Source: Actinomycetes bacterium (GTDB taxonomy: Bacteria; Actinomycetota; Acidimicrobiia; Acidimicrobiales; Bog-793). From it: a stretch of DNA of 10,206 nucleotides. The stretch spans positions 1 through 10,206 of the forward strand of contig JAJYGM010000575.1 in NCBI GenBank assembly GCA_021785095.1, in the 5' to 3' direction. A model generated the notes under the pieces. The model searched no databases. It saw only the letters and a program-made list of their open reading frames with translations, and was not told where the DNA came from. Both the position numbers and the translations under genes were made by a program. Positions 1 to 6,692 of the stretch are shown here, in pieces (position 1 is the stretch's first letter; every line of letters begins with the position of its first letter).

Positions 1-12
1 CCTGCCGCCATC

Positions 13-1083
13 GTGCCCGAGCGCCAGTGGGAGGCTGGTGCCGACGACGCCAACCTCCTCATGATCGACCAGGTCGTCCGGGAGTACCCGGTGACTGCAG
101 GGATCCTCCAGCGCCGGGTCGCATCCGTGAAGGCGGTTAGCGACGTGAGCTTCACCGTCGGTCGGGCCGAGACGTTCGGGTTGGTGGGCGAATCAGGTTG
201 CGGCAAGACGACGCTCGGCAAGGTCATCGTCGGTCTCGAGAAGGCCGACTCAGGCAACGTCACGCTGCGAGGGACCGACATCACCAAGCTCGGCGAACGT
301 GAGCTTCGACGATTCCGCCGCGACCTGCAGATGATGTTCCAGGACCCGATCGCCTCACTCGATCCGCGGATGCGGGTCGGTGCCGTGCTGCGCGAGCCGA
401 TGCAGGTGCAGGGCATCGGCACCCACAAACAGCAGGAGGAAGTGATCGCCGAGCTGCTCAGCGAGGTCGGACTGCCCATGAACGCGGTCGAGCGCTTCCC
501 GCACGAGTTCTCGGGAGGTCAGCGCCAGCGGATCGGACTCGCCCGTGCGCTGACGCTCAACCCGCAGGTGATCGTGGCGGACGAGCCGGTGAGCGCGCTC
601 GACGTCTCGATCCGATCACAGGTCCTCAACCTCATGAAGCGGCTCCAGCAGACCCACGGCCTCACCTATGTCGTGATCTCCCACGACCTCGCCGTCGTGA
701 AGTACCTGTCCGACCGGATCGGGGTCATGTACCTGGGCAAGCTCGTCGAGATGGGCTCCGGCGACGACATCTACCACCATGCCGTGCACCACTACACGGC
801 CGGACTGATCGCGACCGTGCCCGAGCCGGACCCGTCCCGGGAGAGGGCGAAGTCGGAGATCGGGATCCGGGGCGAGCTGCCGAGCCCGGTCGATCCGCCC
901 TCGGGCTGTCGGTTCCGGACGAGGTGCCCCGCCGCTCAGGACGTGTGTGCCGAGGTAGAGCCGCCGTTGCGGCTGTTCCACCCCGGTCACTACGCCGCCT
1001 GCCACGTCCCGCTGCAAGAGCCCATGCCAGAGGACGGGAACGAGCCCGCTGTTTCGGCGGTGAGCGCGCCCTCGGGGCTGTAG
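13..1083 (+). CDS. Oligopeptide/dipeptide ABC importer ATP-binding protein (OppF/DppF type)
   Basis: ATPase subunit that powers a peptide (or related solute) importer at the cytoplasmic face of the membrane, normally paired with a second ATPase (OppD/DppD), two permeases and a lipoprotein receptor. Seen (356-residue numbering from GTG 13): Walker A GESGCGKTT at 59-67, Q-loop FQDP with Gln110, ABC signature FSGGQRQR at 166-173, Walker B VIVADE ending at Glu191, D-loop SALD at 194-197, H-loop His224. The C-terminal oligo_HPY extension is present with GCRFRTRCP at 298-306 and cysteines 299, 305, 312 and 330; this cysteine set is typical of the family and has been linked to an iron-sulfur cluster in some members. 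The frame is open to the left edge, so the true start may lie outside; GTG 13 and ATG 61 are the options, neither with a clear ribosome site. Alignment from memory to OppF N-termini favours a start near GTG 13. The other importer genes are presumably upstream, out of view. The exact substrate is unknown. Confidence 0.92.
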   Translation: MPERQWEAGADDANLLMIDQVVREYPVTAGILQRRVASVKAVSDVSFTVGRAETFGLVGESGCGKTTLGKVIVGLEKADSGNVTLRGTDITKLGERELRRFRRDLQMMFQDPIASLDPRMRVGAVLREPMQVQGIGTHKQQEEVIAELLSEVGLPMNAVERFPHEFSGGQRQRIGLARALTLNPQVIVADEPVSALDVSIRSQVLNLMKRLQQTHGLTYVVISHDLAVVKYLSDRIGVMYLGKLVEMGSGDDIYHHAVHHYTAGLIATVPEPDPSRERAKSEIGIRGELPSPVDPPSGCRFRTRCPAAQDVCAEVEPPLRLFHPGHYAACHVPLQEPMPEDGNEPAVSAVSAPSGL

Positions 1084-1087
1084 AGAG

Positions 1088-2878
1088 TTACTGCCGTCCG
1101 GCGGCCGCCAGCAGGTCGGTGCTCTCGATCTGCCCGTACCGGACAATCGGTTCGAACAGGTCGATGACAGTGCGGTCCGGGTCCGTGATGCCACGAACCG
1201 GTCTCGCCTCGAGCCGCCTCGAGCAGAAACGCCTCGCCACTACCGCCTTCCGGGCATTGCCCTCGTTCTCGAGCTGCCATGCAGCCTCCTCGCACAGCAA
1301 CGCTCCTTCGAGCGTGTCCGCCATGAGGTAGGAGAAGCGGCGCAACTGGAGGAGCGCCAGGTCCTCGGGAACGGATTGCAGGTACGCGACGGCCTCGACG
1401 AGCTCGTCCCTGCAGGCGCGGACCGTGCCGATCGGCGCCGCGAGCACGCCGTTGGCGGATGCGCTTGCCTCGAGCGCCCGGTCGATCCGGCGGAGCACCG
1501 CCTGCTCCGCACCGGACGACCGCATCGCACGGCGCACGTCGATAGCGCAGATGTTCTCGGTCCCCTCCCAGATCGTGTGGCACTGGGCGTCGCGCAGCTG
1601 CCGCGCGATCGGCCAGTCGTTCATGTAGCCGTTCCCGCCGAAGATCTCGAGTGCCTGGATGGTGTCCTCGAGACCGACGCGACAGGAGCGGATCTTGGAC
1701 AGAGGGATGGCGATCCGTCGAAGGAGGGCACCTTCCTCGGGCGACTCGGAGCCACGCGTGGCTGCGGCGCACTCGAAGGAGAGGGTGAGCCCCGCCTCGA
1801 GGTCGACGAGGAGGTCGACGAGCGTCTCGCGAACGAGCGGGTAGGCATCGATCCGCTTCCCGAACTGCTCCCGATGGGCTGCGTAGATGACGGCGTCGAG
1901 CCATGACCGGCGATGGATCCCGAGGCTCATCAATGCCACACCGAACCGGCTCCCGTTCACCATCTCCATCATCCGGTTGATGCCCTTGCCGTCACGGGCC
2001 GCATCGAGTGGCCGAGCCGTGCCGTCCGAAGGAGGCACGCTCCCGGCGAGCCACGCCTTCGCCCCTTCGAGCGTGACCTCACCGGTCGGCACGCCGACGG
2101 TGCCGAGCTTGGGCTTGAGCCTCTTGATGCGAAAGCCGTTCGGGGAGCCGTCGTCGAGGTGGCGGGGCACGATGAACGTCGCCAGGCCACGGCTTCCCGG
2201 CGGGGCTCCGTCCGGCCTCGCCAGCACGATGAAGACGTCGGCATCGACGTTCGAGCAGAAGTGCTTGTCACCGAACAAGCGCCATTCGGATCCGTCCTGC
2301 ATGGCGCGGGTCGTGTTGGCGCCGACGTCGCTCCCGCCCTGGCGCTCGGTGAGGAACATCCCGCCCTCCCAGGAGTCATCCGGGTCGAGGGAGGTGAGCT
2401 TGCGCACGAGATCGGCGCGGACGTCGTCCGGTGCGTACCGCTCGACGATGTCGGCCGCGCCACTGGTCATGCCGAGGGCGCAGTAGACCGCCGTCTCCGC
2501 CTGCGACACGAGGTAGGAGACGGCGGCGGTGACCACCGCCGGAACGGGCCGGCCGGCGTGCGCCGGCATCCCGCCGGCAAAGCCTGCCCGGACGAGATCG
2601 GCCTTGTTCTCGAGCCACGTCTCGTGGTGCACGACCGTACCGACGTCCTCGCCCCAGGCGTTGTAACGCTCGAGGACCGGGCCGTGCCTGTCCGTGACCT
2701 CGGCGCGGGGAGCGATGCGTGTGCCGACGAGGCTCCCGTACTCCGAGACGACCTTCTCTGCGAGGTCTCGGTCTTCGGGCTCGGGCAGGGTCTTGTCGAG
2801 CAGAAGGCGGAGGTTCGGGTCGAGGGAGTACCAGTCGAGGCCGATCGCCTGGTCGAATTCCGCGTAGTCGGGCAGCAT
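1088..2878 (-). CDS. AidB-like acyl-CoA dehydrogenase family flavoprotein
   Basis: FAD-dependent acyl-CoA dehydrogenase fold, 596 residues from the chosen start; larger than the usual ~380-residue fatty-acid enzymes and close to the AidB branch, which carries an extra N-terminal segment and a longer C-terminus. Seen (596-residue numbering): FAD/substrate motif LTERQGGSDV at 176-185, followed by the GDKHFCSN strand region; HREQFGKRI near 335-343; IFGGNGYMND at 412-421; IWEGTENI at 436-443, whose Glu438 sits where many family members have the catalytic base. E. coli AidB is a DNA-alkylation-response protein with weak isovaleryl-CoA dehydrogenase activity; that role is not implied here. The start was set to ATG 2878 rather than the upstream ATG 2905, because an AGGAGG lies 5 bases before 2878 and none precedes 2905. 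Its stop is 4 bases from the stop of the convergent ABC ATPase gene. It is divergent from the VOC/aminotransferase pair. Alternative: a DmdC-type long-form dehydrogenase, judged less likely from the TERQGGSDV and IWEGTENI motifs. Confidence 0.9.
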   Translation of the reverse strand: MLPDYAEFDQAIGLDWYSLDPNLRLLLDKTLPEPEDRDLAEKVVSEYGSLVGTRIAPRAEVTDRHGPVLERYNAWGEDVGTVVHHETWLENKADLVRAGFAGGMPAHAGRPVPAVVTAAVSYLVSQAETAVYCALGMTSGAADIVERYAPDDVRADLVRKLTSLDPDDSWEGGMFLTERQGGSDVGANTTRAMQDGSEWRLFGDKHFCSNVDADVFIVLARPDGAPPGSRGLATFIVPRHLDDGSPNGFRIKRLKPKLGTVGVPTGEVTLEGAKAWLAGSVPPSDGTARPLDAARDGKGINRMMEMVNGSRFGVALMSLGIHRRSWLDAVIYAAHREQFGKRIDAYPLVRETLVDLLVDLEAGLTLSFECAAATRGSESPEEGALLRRIAIPLSKIRSCRVGLEDTIQALEIFGGNGYMNDWPIARQLRDAQCHTIWEGTENICAIDVRRAMRSSGAEQAVLRRIDRALEASASANGVLAAPIGTVRACRDELVEAVAYLQSVPEDLALLQLRRFSYLMADTLEGALLCEEAAWQLENEGNARKAVVARRFCSRRLEARPVRGITDPDRTVIDLFEPIVRYGQIESTDLLAAAGRQ

Positions 2879-2883
2879 CTCGT

Positions 2884-2889
2884 CCTCCT
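2884..2889 (-). promoter_or_regulatory. Strong ribosome binding site that fixes the dehydrogenase start
   Basis: On the minus strand AGGAGG (within AGAGGAGG) is followed by 5 bases and the ATG at 2878-2876. It lies inside the longer reading frame beginning at ATG 2905, so it decides the start in favour of 2878. Confidence 0.85.
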
Positions 2890-2943
2890 CTGACGAGAGG
2901 ATCATCGCGCCGTCGCGGCTCCCGCACCGAATGCGGACTTCGT

Positions 2944-2949
2944 GCTAAT
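2944..2949 (+). promoter_or_regulatory. Possible -10 element of a leaderless promoter for the VOC gene
   Basis: GCTAAT matches TATAAT at four of six positions and ends 8 bases before the ATG at 2958, which would place the transcription start at or just before the start codon. No Shine-Dalgarno sequence precedes this ATG, and no convincing -35 is seen. Weak evidence alone; it gains some weight because two other genes in the window show the same geometry. Confidence 0.3.
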
Positions 2950-2957
2950 CACTGGGC

Positions 2958-3458
2958 ATGTTCGGAATCGACGGCCTCGATGCCACCTTCGACCACGTGG
3001 CGCATGCCACTCGCTCCATCGCGAGCTCGTTGCCGGTGTTCCGGGACCTGCTCGGCGGGCGTTTCGCCGGCGGCGGGGAGAACCCGATGACCGGGTTCCG
3101 CGCGATCCAGCTCATCTACGGTGGAGGCGGGAGGGTGGAGCTGATCGAGGAGCTGGAGGGCTCGGGCTTCTTGCGGAGCTTCTTTGCGAAGCACCCTGAC
3201 GGCGGGCTCCATCACCTCACCTACAAGGTCCCCGACATGCAGGTCGCGCTCGAGCGCGTGCGAGCGGCAGGCATCGAGCCCTTCGGAGTCTTCCTCGGCC
3301 ATCCGCACTGGCAGGAGATGTTCCTCCATCCGAAGGTCACAGGCGGCACCCTGATCCAGCTCGCCTGCTCGGACTTCGAGTTCGACTACGACACGCTGCC
3401 GCCGGTGACGGTGGAGGAATTCCTCGCTGACTCCACATCCTTCGGGACCTGGGGCTGA
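2958..3458 (+). CDS. VOC-superfamily protein resembling methylmalonyl-CoA epimerase
   Basis: Small metal-dependent enzyme of the vicinal oxygen chelate fold (two paired beta-alpha-beta-beta-beta modules), 166 residues. Seen: FDHVAHAT at 11-18 with the usual first metal ligand His13; a first-module strand ending RVELIEE (59-65); GGLHHLTYKV at 82-91 with His85/His86 for the second module; and LHPKVTGGTLIQL at 123-135, matching the HPK-TGG-LIEL segment of methylmalonyl-CoA epimerases. In those enzymes the final Glu is a metal ligand; here Gln134 takes its place, so epimerase activity should not be assumed. Other VOC reactions (glyoxalase-like, dioxygenase-like, isomerase) are possible. It lies 66 bases before the aminotransferase on the same strand, so co-transcription is likely, and it is divergent from the acyl-CoA dehydrogenase. 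Translation probably starts without a leader, since no ribosome site is visible. Confidence 0.85.
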   Translation: MFGIDGLDATFDHVAHATRSIASSLPVFRDLLGGRFAGGGENPMTGFRAIQLIYGGGGRVELIEELEGSGFLRSFFAKHPDGGLHHLTYKVPDMQVALERVRAAGIEPFGVFLGHPHWQEMFLHPKVTGGTLIQLACSDFEFDYDTLPPVTVEEFLADSTSFGTWG

Positions 3459-3476
3459 GCGATCGGCGTGCTCGTG

Positions 3477-3500
3477 ACATGCTGGGCGGAGCGAGCATGT
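3477..3500 (+). promoter_or_regulatory. Inverted repeat in the VOC-aminotransferase spacer (candidate operator or stem-loop)
   Basis: ACATGCT at 3477-3483 is mirrored by AGCATGT at 3494-3500: perfect 7-base arms separated by 10 bases. It sits 24 bases before the aminotransferase start and 12 bases before its ribosome site, in a 66-base spacer. The arm spacing suits a dimeric regulator; as RNA it could instead form a hairpin that tunes downstream expression. There is no T-run, so it is not a standard terminator. Confidence 0.4.
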
Positions 3501-3511
3501 TGACCCCCGAC

Positions 3512-3516
3512 GGAGG
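3512..3516 (+). promoter_or_regulatory. Ribosome binding site of the aminotransferase gene
   Basis: GGAGG followed by 8 bases and ATG 3525. It supports that ATG over the in-frame internal ATG ten codons later. Confidence 0.7.
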
Positions 3517-3524
3517 CACGACCG

Positions 3525-4865
3525 ATGGACGCCGCGACTACACCTGAGCCGATGAGCGCCGACCAGATCGTCGACTGGTCACGCCGCTACACCCTGTTCG
3601 ACTGGGCGGTGCAGAACCGGATCGCGCCAATCCCTGTCGCGAGAGCGGAGGGCGTTTACTTCTACGATCCTGACGGCAAGCGCTACCTGGACTTCAATTC
3701 CCAGCTCATGAGCGTCAACGTCGGCCACGGTGACCGGCGGATCGTGGACGCCATCGCCCGGCAGGCGGCGCAGGTCGCGTATGTCAACTCGGCCGTGATG
3801 GCTACAGAGGTACGGGCGCGCCTCGGGCACAAGCTGGCGGAGCTCTTCCCAGGGGACATCGAGAAGAGCTTCTTCACGCTCGGCGGGGCCGAGGCGAATG
3901 AGAACGCCATCCGCATCGCGAAGGCAGTGACCGGCCGTCACAAGGTCCTCGCCCGCTACCGCTCCTACCACGGCGCCACCGCCGGAGCGATCAGCCTCAC
4001 CGGCGACCCCCGCCGATGGGCGAACGAGCCGGGCATCCCCGGCGTCGTACACGTCCTCGACTGGTACCACGGGACGATGCGGGATGAGGACTCCGCCGAG
4101 GTGGCACTCGCCGCGCTCGAGGAGACGATCGAGCTCGAGGGTCCCTCGACGATCGCCGCATACATCCTCGAGCCGGTCACCGGAACGAACGGGATCCTGA
4201 TCCCCCCGGACGGATACCTGCAAGGGGTGCGTGAGCTGTGCGACCGCCACGGCATTTTCATGATCGCGGACGAGGTGATGAGCGGGTTCGGGCGCACGGG
4301 GCGCTGGTTCGCCGTCGAGCACTGGAGCGTCGTGCCCGATCTCATCACGTGCGCAAAGGGGCTGACGTCGAGCTACCTGCCGCTCGGTGCGGTCGGGCTC
4401 CGGCCGGGAGTCGCCGCTTGGTTCGACGAGCACTCGTTCCAGGGCGGCCTCACCTACAACTCGCACCCAGTCGCGCTCGCCGCAGCTCTTGCAACGATCC
4501 AGGTCTACGAGGAGGACGGGCTCATCGAGCGGTCGGCAAAGCTCGGAGAAGTCATGCGCCGGCACCACGAGCGCCTCGCCGACCGGCACCCGTCGGTTCT
4601 GTCGCACCGGAACATCGGCCTCTTCGGCTGCCTCGAGCTCGTCCGCAACCGCTCCACCGGCGAGCCCATGGCCGGGTTCAACACGACGAGCCCGGAGATG
4701 GGTGCCTTGTCACGATTCCTGCTCGACAACGGGGTGTTCGTGTTCGTGCACTGGAACCAGCTCATGACGAACCCGCCGCTCACGATCAGCGAGGAGGAGC
4801 TGGCGGAGGGTTTCGAGGTGATCGACCGAGCGCTCGAGATCACCGACAAGGCGGTCGTCGGTTAG
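3525..4865 (+). CDS. Class III PLP-dependent aminotransferase, taurine/omega-amino-acid type
   Basis: Transfers the amino group of an omega-amino compound to a keto acid using pyridoxal phosphate; 446 residues, full length for class III. Seen: YLDFNSQLMSVNVGHGD at 54-70, a segment that resembles proteins annotated as taurine-2-oxoglutarate or taurine-pyruvate aminotransferases; cofactor-phosphate motif GGAEANE at 120-126; SYHG at 147-150 with the ring-stacking aromatic before the conserved His-Gly; ADEVMSGFGRTG at 248-259 with Asp249 contacting the pyridine nitrogen; CAKG with the Schiff-base Lys278; and a conserved GLTYNSHP segment at 308-315. All catalytic residues are present. The gene is probably co-transcribed with the VOC protein. 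Substrate specificity within this class (taurine, beta-alanine, GABA, polyamine-derived amines) cannot be settled by eye, and I see no taurine-specific neighbours such as a TauABC importer or sulfoacetaldehyde acetyltransferase. Confident in the enzyme class, not in the substrate. Confidence 0.9.
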   Translation: MDAATTPEPMSADQIVDWSRRYTLFDWAVQNRIAPIPVARAEGVYFYDPDGKRYLDFNSQLMSVNVGHGDRRIVDAIARQAAQVAYVNSAVMATEVRARLGHKLAELFPGDIEKSFFTLGGAEANENAIRIAKAVTGRHKVLARYRSYHGATAGAISLTGDPRRWANEPGIPGVVHVLDWYHGTMRDEDSAEVALAALEETIELEGPSTIAAYILEPVTGTNGILIPPDGYLQGVRELCDRHGIFMIADEVMSGFGRTGRWFAVEHWSVVPDLITCAKGLTSSYLPLGAVGLRPGVAAWFDEHSFQGGLTYNSHPVALAAALATIQVYEEDGLIERSAKLGEVMRRHHERLADRHPSVLSHRNIGLFGCLELVRNRSTGEPMAGFNTTSPEMGALSRFLLDNGVFVFVHWNQLMTNPPLTISEEELAEGFEVIDRALEITDKAVVG

Positions 4866-4895
4866 CACAGGCAGCGCCCCGATGCCGGCTACGGA

Positions 4896-5402
4896 CTAGA
4901 CGGCGACCGCGTGGGTGCCGAGCCAGGCGCTGTTGAAGGCGAACTCCCCCTCGACGCTCCGGCGGACGTCCCCCTGGGCCGCCCAGGCAGCCACGCGGCT
5001 CCCGATGAGCGGGATCTTCACGTCGACGTGGACGGAGACGTCATGCGTGGTCTCACGTCCATGAGGGTGGAGCGACATCGCACCGTAGATGTGCACAGGT
5101 GCGCCCTTCACCTCGACGTCGAACGTGCCGGCCCAAGAACCGTCGGGTCCTCGCTCCCACTCGTCGGTCTGCAACATCGTGTTCGTCGGTCTCAGGACAC
5201 GCTTGGCGAAGCTCGGCAATTCGACGTCCACCACCCTCGTCGAGATGATCCGCAACCTGCCACGACGCCGCTCGAGGTCGAGGACCTCGACCTCGTGATG
5301 TCCCATGGACTCGTACTTAGCGACGGTGGCGTCGCGGTCCTCGAGCATGGCGATCACGGAACCGATCGGGGCGTTGTACGCGAACGACTCGTGGAGCTCC
5401 AT
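4896..5402 (-). CDS. DUF2505 family protein (START/SRPBCC-like fold)
   Basis: 168-residue soluble protein with no signal peptide or membrane segment. It shows the pattern I recognise for DUF2505, an actinobacterial family of the START/Bet v1-like ligand-binding fold: an N-terminal strand with a conserved aromatic-x-A-P (SFAYNAPIGSVIAML, 6-20), a central stretch ELPSFAKRVL (61-70) followed by an MLQTDEWE strand, GAPVHIYGAMSLHPHG (100-115), then VDVKIPLIGSRV (127-138) leading into the C-terminal helix. The biochemical role of the family is not known to me; the fold usually encloses a hydrophobic ligand. The start at 5402 is firm because GGGAGG sits 6 bases upstream. It converges with the aminotransferase across 30 bases and follows the DUF2510 gene on the same strand after 113 bases, so read-through from it is possible. 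Confidence 0.82.
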   Translation of the reverse strand: MELHESFAYNAPIGSVIAMLEDRDATVAKYESMGHHEVEVLDLERRRGRLRIISTRVVDVELPSFAKRVLRPTNTMLQTDEWERGPDGSWAGTFDVEVKGAPVHIYGAMSLHPHGRETTHDVSVHVDVKIPLIGSRVAAWAAQGDVRRSVEGEFAFNSAWLGTHAVAV

Positions 5403-5408
5403 GTCGAA

Positions 5409-5414
5409 CCTCCC
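5409..5414 (-). promoter_or_regulatory. Ribosome binding site of the DUF2505 gene
   Basis: GGGAGG on the minus strand, followed by 6 bases and the ATG at 5402-5400. This is a leadered start, unlike the two genes upstream on the same strand. Confidence 0.75.
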
Positions 5415-5515
5415 TTCCCGGTCGCCCGATCAGACGATCCGCTCTCTCTCGAGCATGGATCCGAGAAGAGGCCGGGACTAGGGCCGAACGGCCTTGCTCC
5501 CTCGGCACCGGGCGC

Positions 5516-6130
5516 TCAACTCGGCAAGGGGTCCTTCAGCGCGACGCCGTTGTCGGAGACGTCGTCGGTCCAACGGGATCCGTCGTAGTAGCGGTACTGG
5601 TGCTTGCCGGAAGGATCGGGATACCAGTTCGGTTGCACGGAGCCCGGCGCCTGCGGCGGCGGCGATGCGGGCGGAGGGGCTGAGCCCCACGGCGTCTGCT
5701 CCGGCTGCGCGGGGCCCGGCTGCTCGTAGCTGGGCTGGCCGTAGTTCCCCTGGCCGTAGTTCCCCTGGCCGTAGTTCCCCTGGCCGTAGTTCCCCTGGCC
5801 TTGGGTCGGCCCCTGATACGGCGGCGACATGCCCGGAGGGGCACCCCCGGGGTAGCCGCCGTACTGGTTCCCGAATGCCCCCGACTGCTGGATGCGGCGC
5901 CGGGTACCCCTGCGGGCGAAGAACAGCAGGATGACACCGAGCAGGATCGAGATGAAGCAGACGACCCCCCAGAGGGCAGACGGCCAGCCCCACGGCGTGC
6001 GGCCCCACTGCCTCCTGAACTTCTCCGAGGACCGGTAGCCGAAGTAGGCGAAGAGCACCGCCAGGATGACGTCGACCACGAGTGCCGTTGTGTTCCCCGA
6101 GCCGGTCGATGTCGCTGCGAGCAGGTGCAT
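5516..6130 (-). CDS. Two-helix membrane protein with Gly/Gln/Asn/Tyr repeats and a C-terminal DUF2510 domain
   Basis: 204 residues in four parts. Two hydrophobic helices lie at about 15-32 and 51-71, joined by a basic loop (RSSEKFRRQWGR) and followed by RRGTRRRI; the positive charges suggest these segments are cytoplasmic. A low-complexity linker (about 83-165) is rich in Gly, Pro, Gln and Tyr and contains four GQGNY repeats (111-130). A DUF2510 module (about 167-195) shows the family pattern: NWYPDPSG at 168-175 and YRYYDGSRWTDD at 179-190. DUF2510 is a short actinobacterial domain with conserved Trp/Tyr, found mostly at the ends of membrane proteins; its function is not established, and a role in binding is only inference. 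The ATG at 6130 lacks a ribosome site but has a promoter placed for leaderless transcription. A relation to cell-envelope proteins is possible, but nothing in the neighbours confirms it. Confidence 0.85.
   Translation of the reverse strand: MHLLAATSTGSGNTTALVVDVILAVLFAYFGYRSSEKFRRQWGRTPWGWPSALWGVVCFISILLGVILLFFARRGTRRRIQQSGAFGNQYGGYPGGAPPGMSPPYQGPTQGQGNYGQGNYGQGNYGQGNYGQPSYEQPGPAQPEQTPWGSAPPPASPPPQAPGSVQPNWYPDPSGKHQYRYYDGSRWTDDVSDNGVALKDPLPS
5735..5800 (-). repeat. 15-base tandem repeat encoding GQGNY, four full copies plus a partial
   Basis: On the plus strand CTGGCCGTAGTTCCC occurs four times in exact succession (5735-5749, 5750-5764, 5765-5779, 5780-5794), then CTGGCC before the pattern breaks. 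The unit is a multiple of three, so copy-number change would lengthen or shorten the linker without a frameshift. Exact identity at the DNA level, including third positions, indicates recent expansion. Confidence 0.95.
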
Positions 6131-6137
6131 CGACCCA

Positions 6138-6167
6138 AGGCTAGGCCGCCCATCAGACTGCTGTCAG
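6138..6167 (-). promoter_or_regulatory. Predicted leaderless promoter of the DUF2510 gene
   Basis: Read on the minus strand: CTGACA (6167-6162, five of six matches to TTGACA), an 18-base spacer, TAGCCT (6143-6138, fitting the TAnnnT pattern of actinobacterial -10 elements), then 7 bases to the ATG at 6130. Transcription would begin on or next to the A of the start codon, which agrees with the absence of a ribosome binding site. Confidence 0.6.
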
Positions 6168-6293
6168 CTACAGGCGCGCCGAGGCGGAGCGAGTCGCAGC
6201 TGCCTGGTAGCGGTCGCCACGGTCGTTTACGAAGGCCTTGCGCATCCTTCGCACGTGTAGACGTTCCAACCGGTGCTCACAGCTCTGACGGCC

Positions 6294-6686
6294 TCACGAA
6301 GCTCCGAGGTACTCGCTCATCACTTGATCGAGCACCGCCTGATCCTTGGCGAAGCGGCGCTGCCGCGTCGTCCGGCCGTTCGGCGCGTGGCGGTCGACGT
6401 GGCGGTCCACCGCGGCGAGCACCTCCTTCGCCACGACCTCGAGATCGTCCCGGTCGGCCTCCACGTGAACGGCGAACTGGCCGGGCGAGGAGCTCCACCC
6501 GCACACCTTGACCCGGTGGGAGATCTCGTCGCCCACGCGGGACTGCTCCTCTCTCGAGGGCGGCGGATCGAGCTCGGCGACGAAACGCACGGCAAAATCG
6601 TTCGACCTCTGCGGGTCCACGGTCATCCGGGTGATCATGATCGGCCCTGACGATGCGGACGATCCTGGCATCGGCCTGTCAGTCAT
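6294..6686 (-). CDS. Hypothetical 130-residue soluble protein, family not recognised
   Basis: I do not recognise a family. Seen: a flexible N-terminus (1-16), a predicted strand around IMITRMTVDP (16-25) and FAVRFVAELD (31-40), a segment RVGDEISHRVKVCGWSS with the only cysteine (Cys62), a strand GQFAVHVEAD (69-78), a helix DLEVVAKEVLAAVDRHV (81-97), a basic stretch GRTTRQRRFAKD (104-115) and a terminal helix (116-127). The strand-helix order suggests a small alpha/beta fold; there is no signal peptide or membrane helix. High G/C at third positions and a well-placed promoter support a real gene. The ATG at 6686 is chosen because of that promoter; the internal ATGs at residues 6, 17 and 21 are alternatives, and Met17 has a weak AGGG upstream. 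It lies 163 bases upstream of the DUF2510 gene on the same strand and is divergent from the large secreted protein gene. Confidence 0.7.
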   Translation of the reverse strand: MTDRPMPGSSASSGPIMITRMTVDPQRSNDFAVRFVAELDPPPSREEQSRVGDEISHRVKVCGWSSSPGQFAVHVEADRDDLEVVAKEVLAAVDRHVDRHAPNGRTTRQRRFAKDQAVLDQVMSEYLGAS

Positions 6687-6692
6687 AGCCTG

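Noticed and set aside
2546..2577. Cluster of GCCGGC palindromes
   Set aside because: Inside the dehydrogenase coding region and explained by Gly/Ala/Arg/Pro codons in GC-rich DNA.
1913..2893. Long plus-strand open frame (326 codons) opposite the acyl-CoA dehydrogenase
   Set aside because: It mirrors a well-supported gene in GC-rich DNA, its translation is Arg/Gly/Asp-rich without motifs, and the dehydrogenase motifs are on the minus strand.
3579..4607. 342-codon minus-strand open frame opposite the aminotransferase
   Set aside because: Shadow of the class III aminotransferase, all of whose catalytic motifs are intact on the plus strand.
4866..4895. Terminator between the convergent aminotransferase and DUF2505 genes
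   Set aside because: The 30-base gap contains no hairpin with a meaningful stem and no T-run.
5482..5493. GGCC-GAAC-GGCC palindrome between the DUF2505 and DUF2510 genes, considered as a terminator
   Set aside because: Only a 4-base stem with no extension on the transcribed strand and no T-run.
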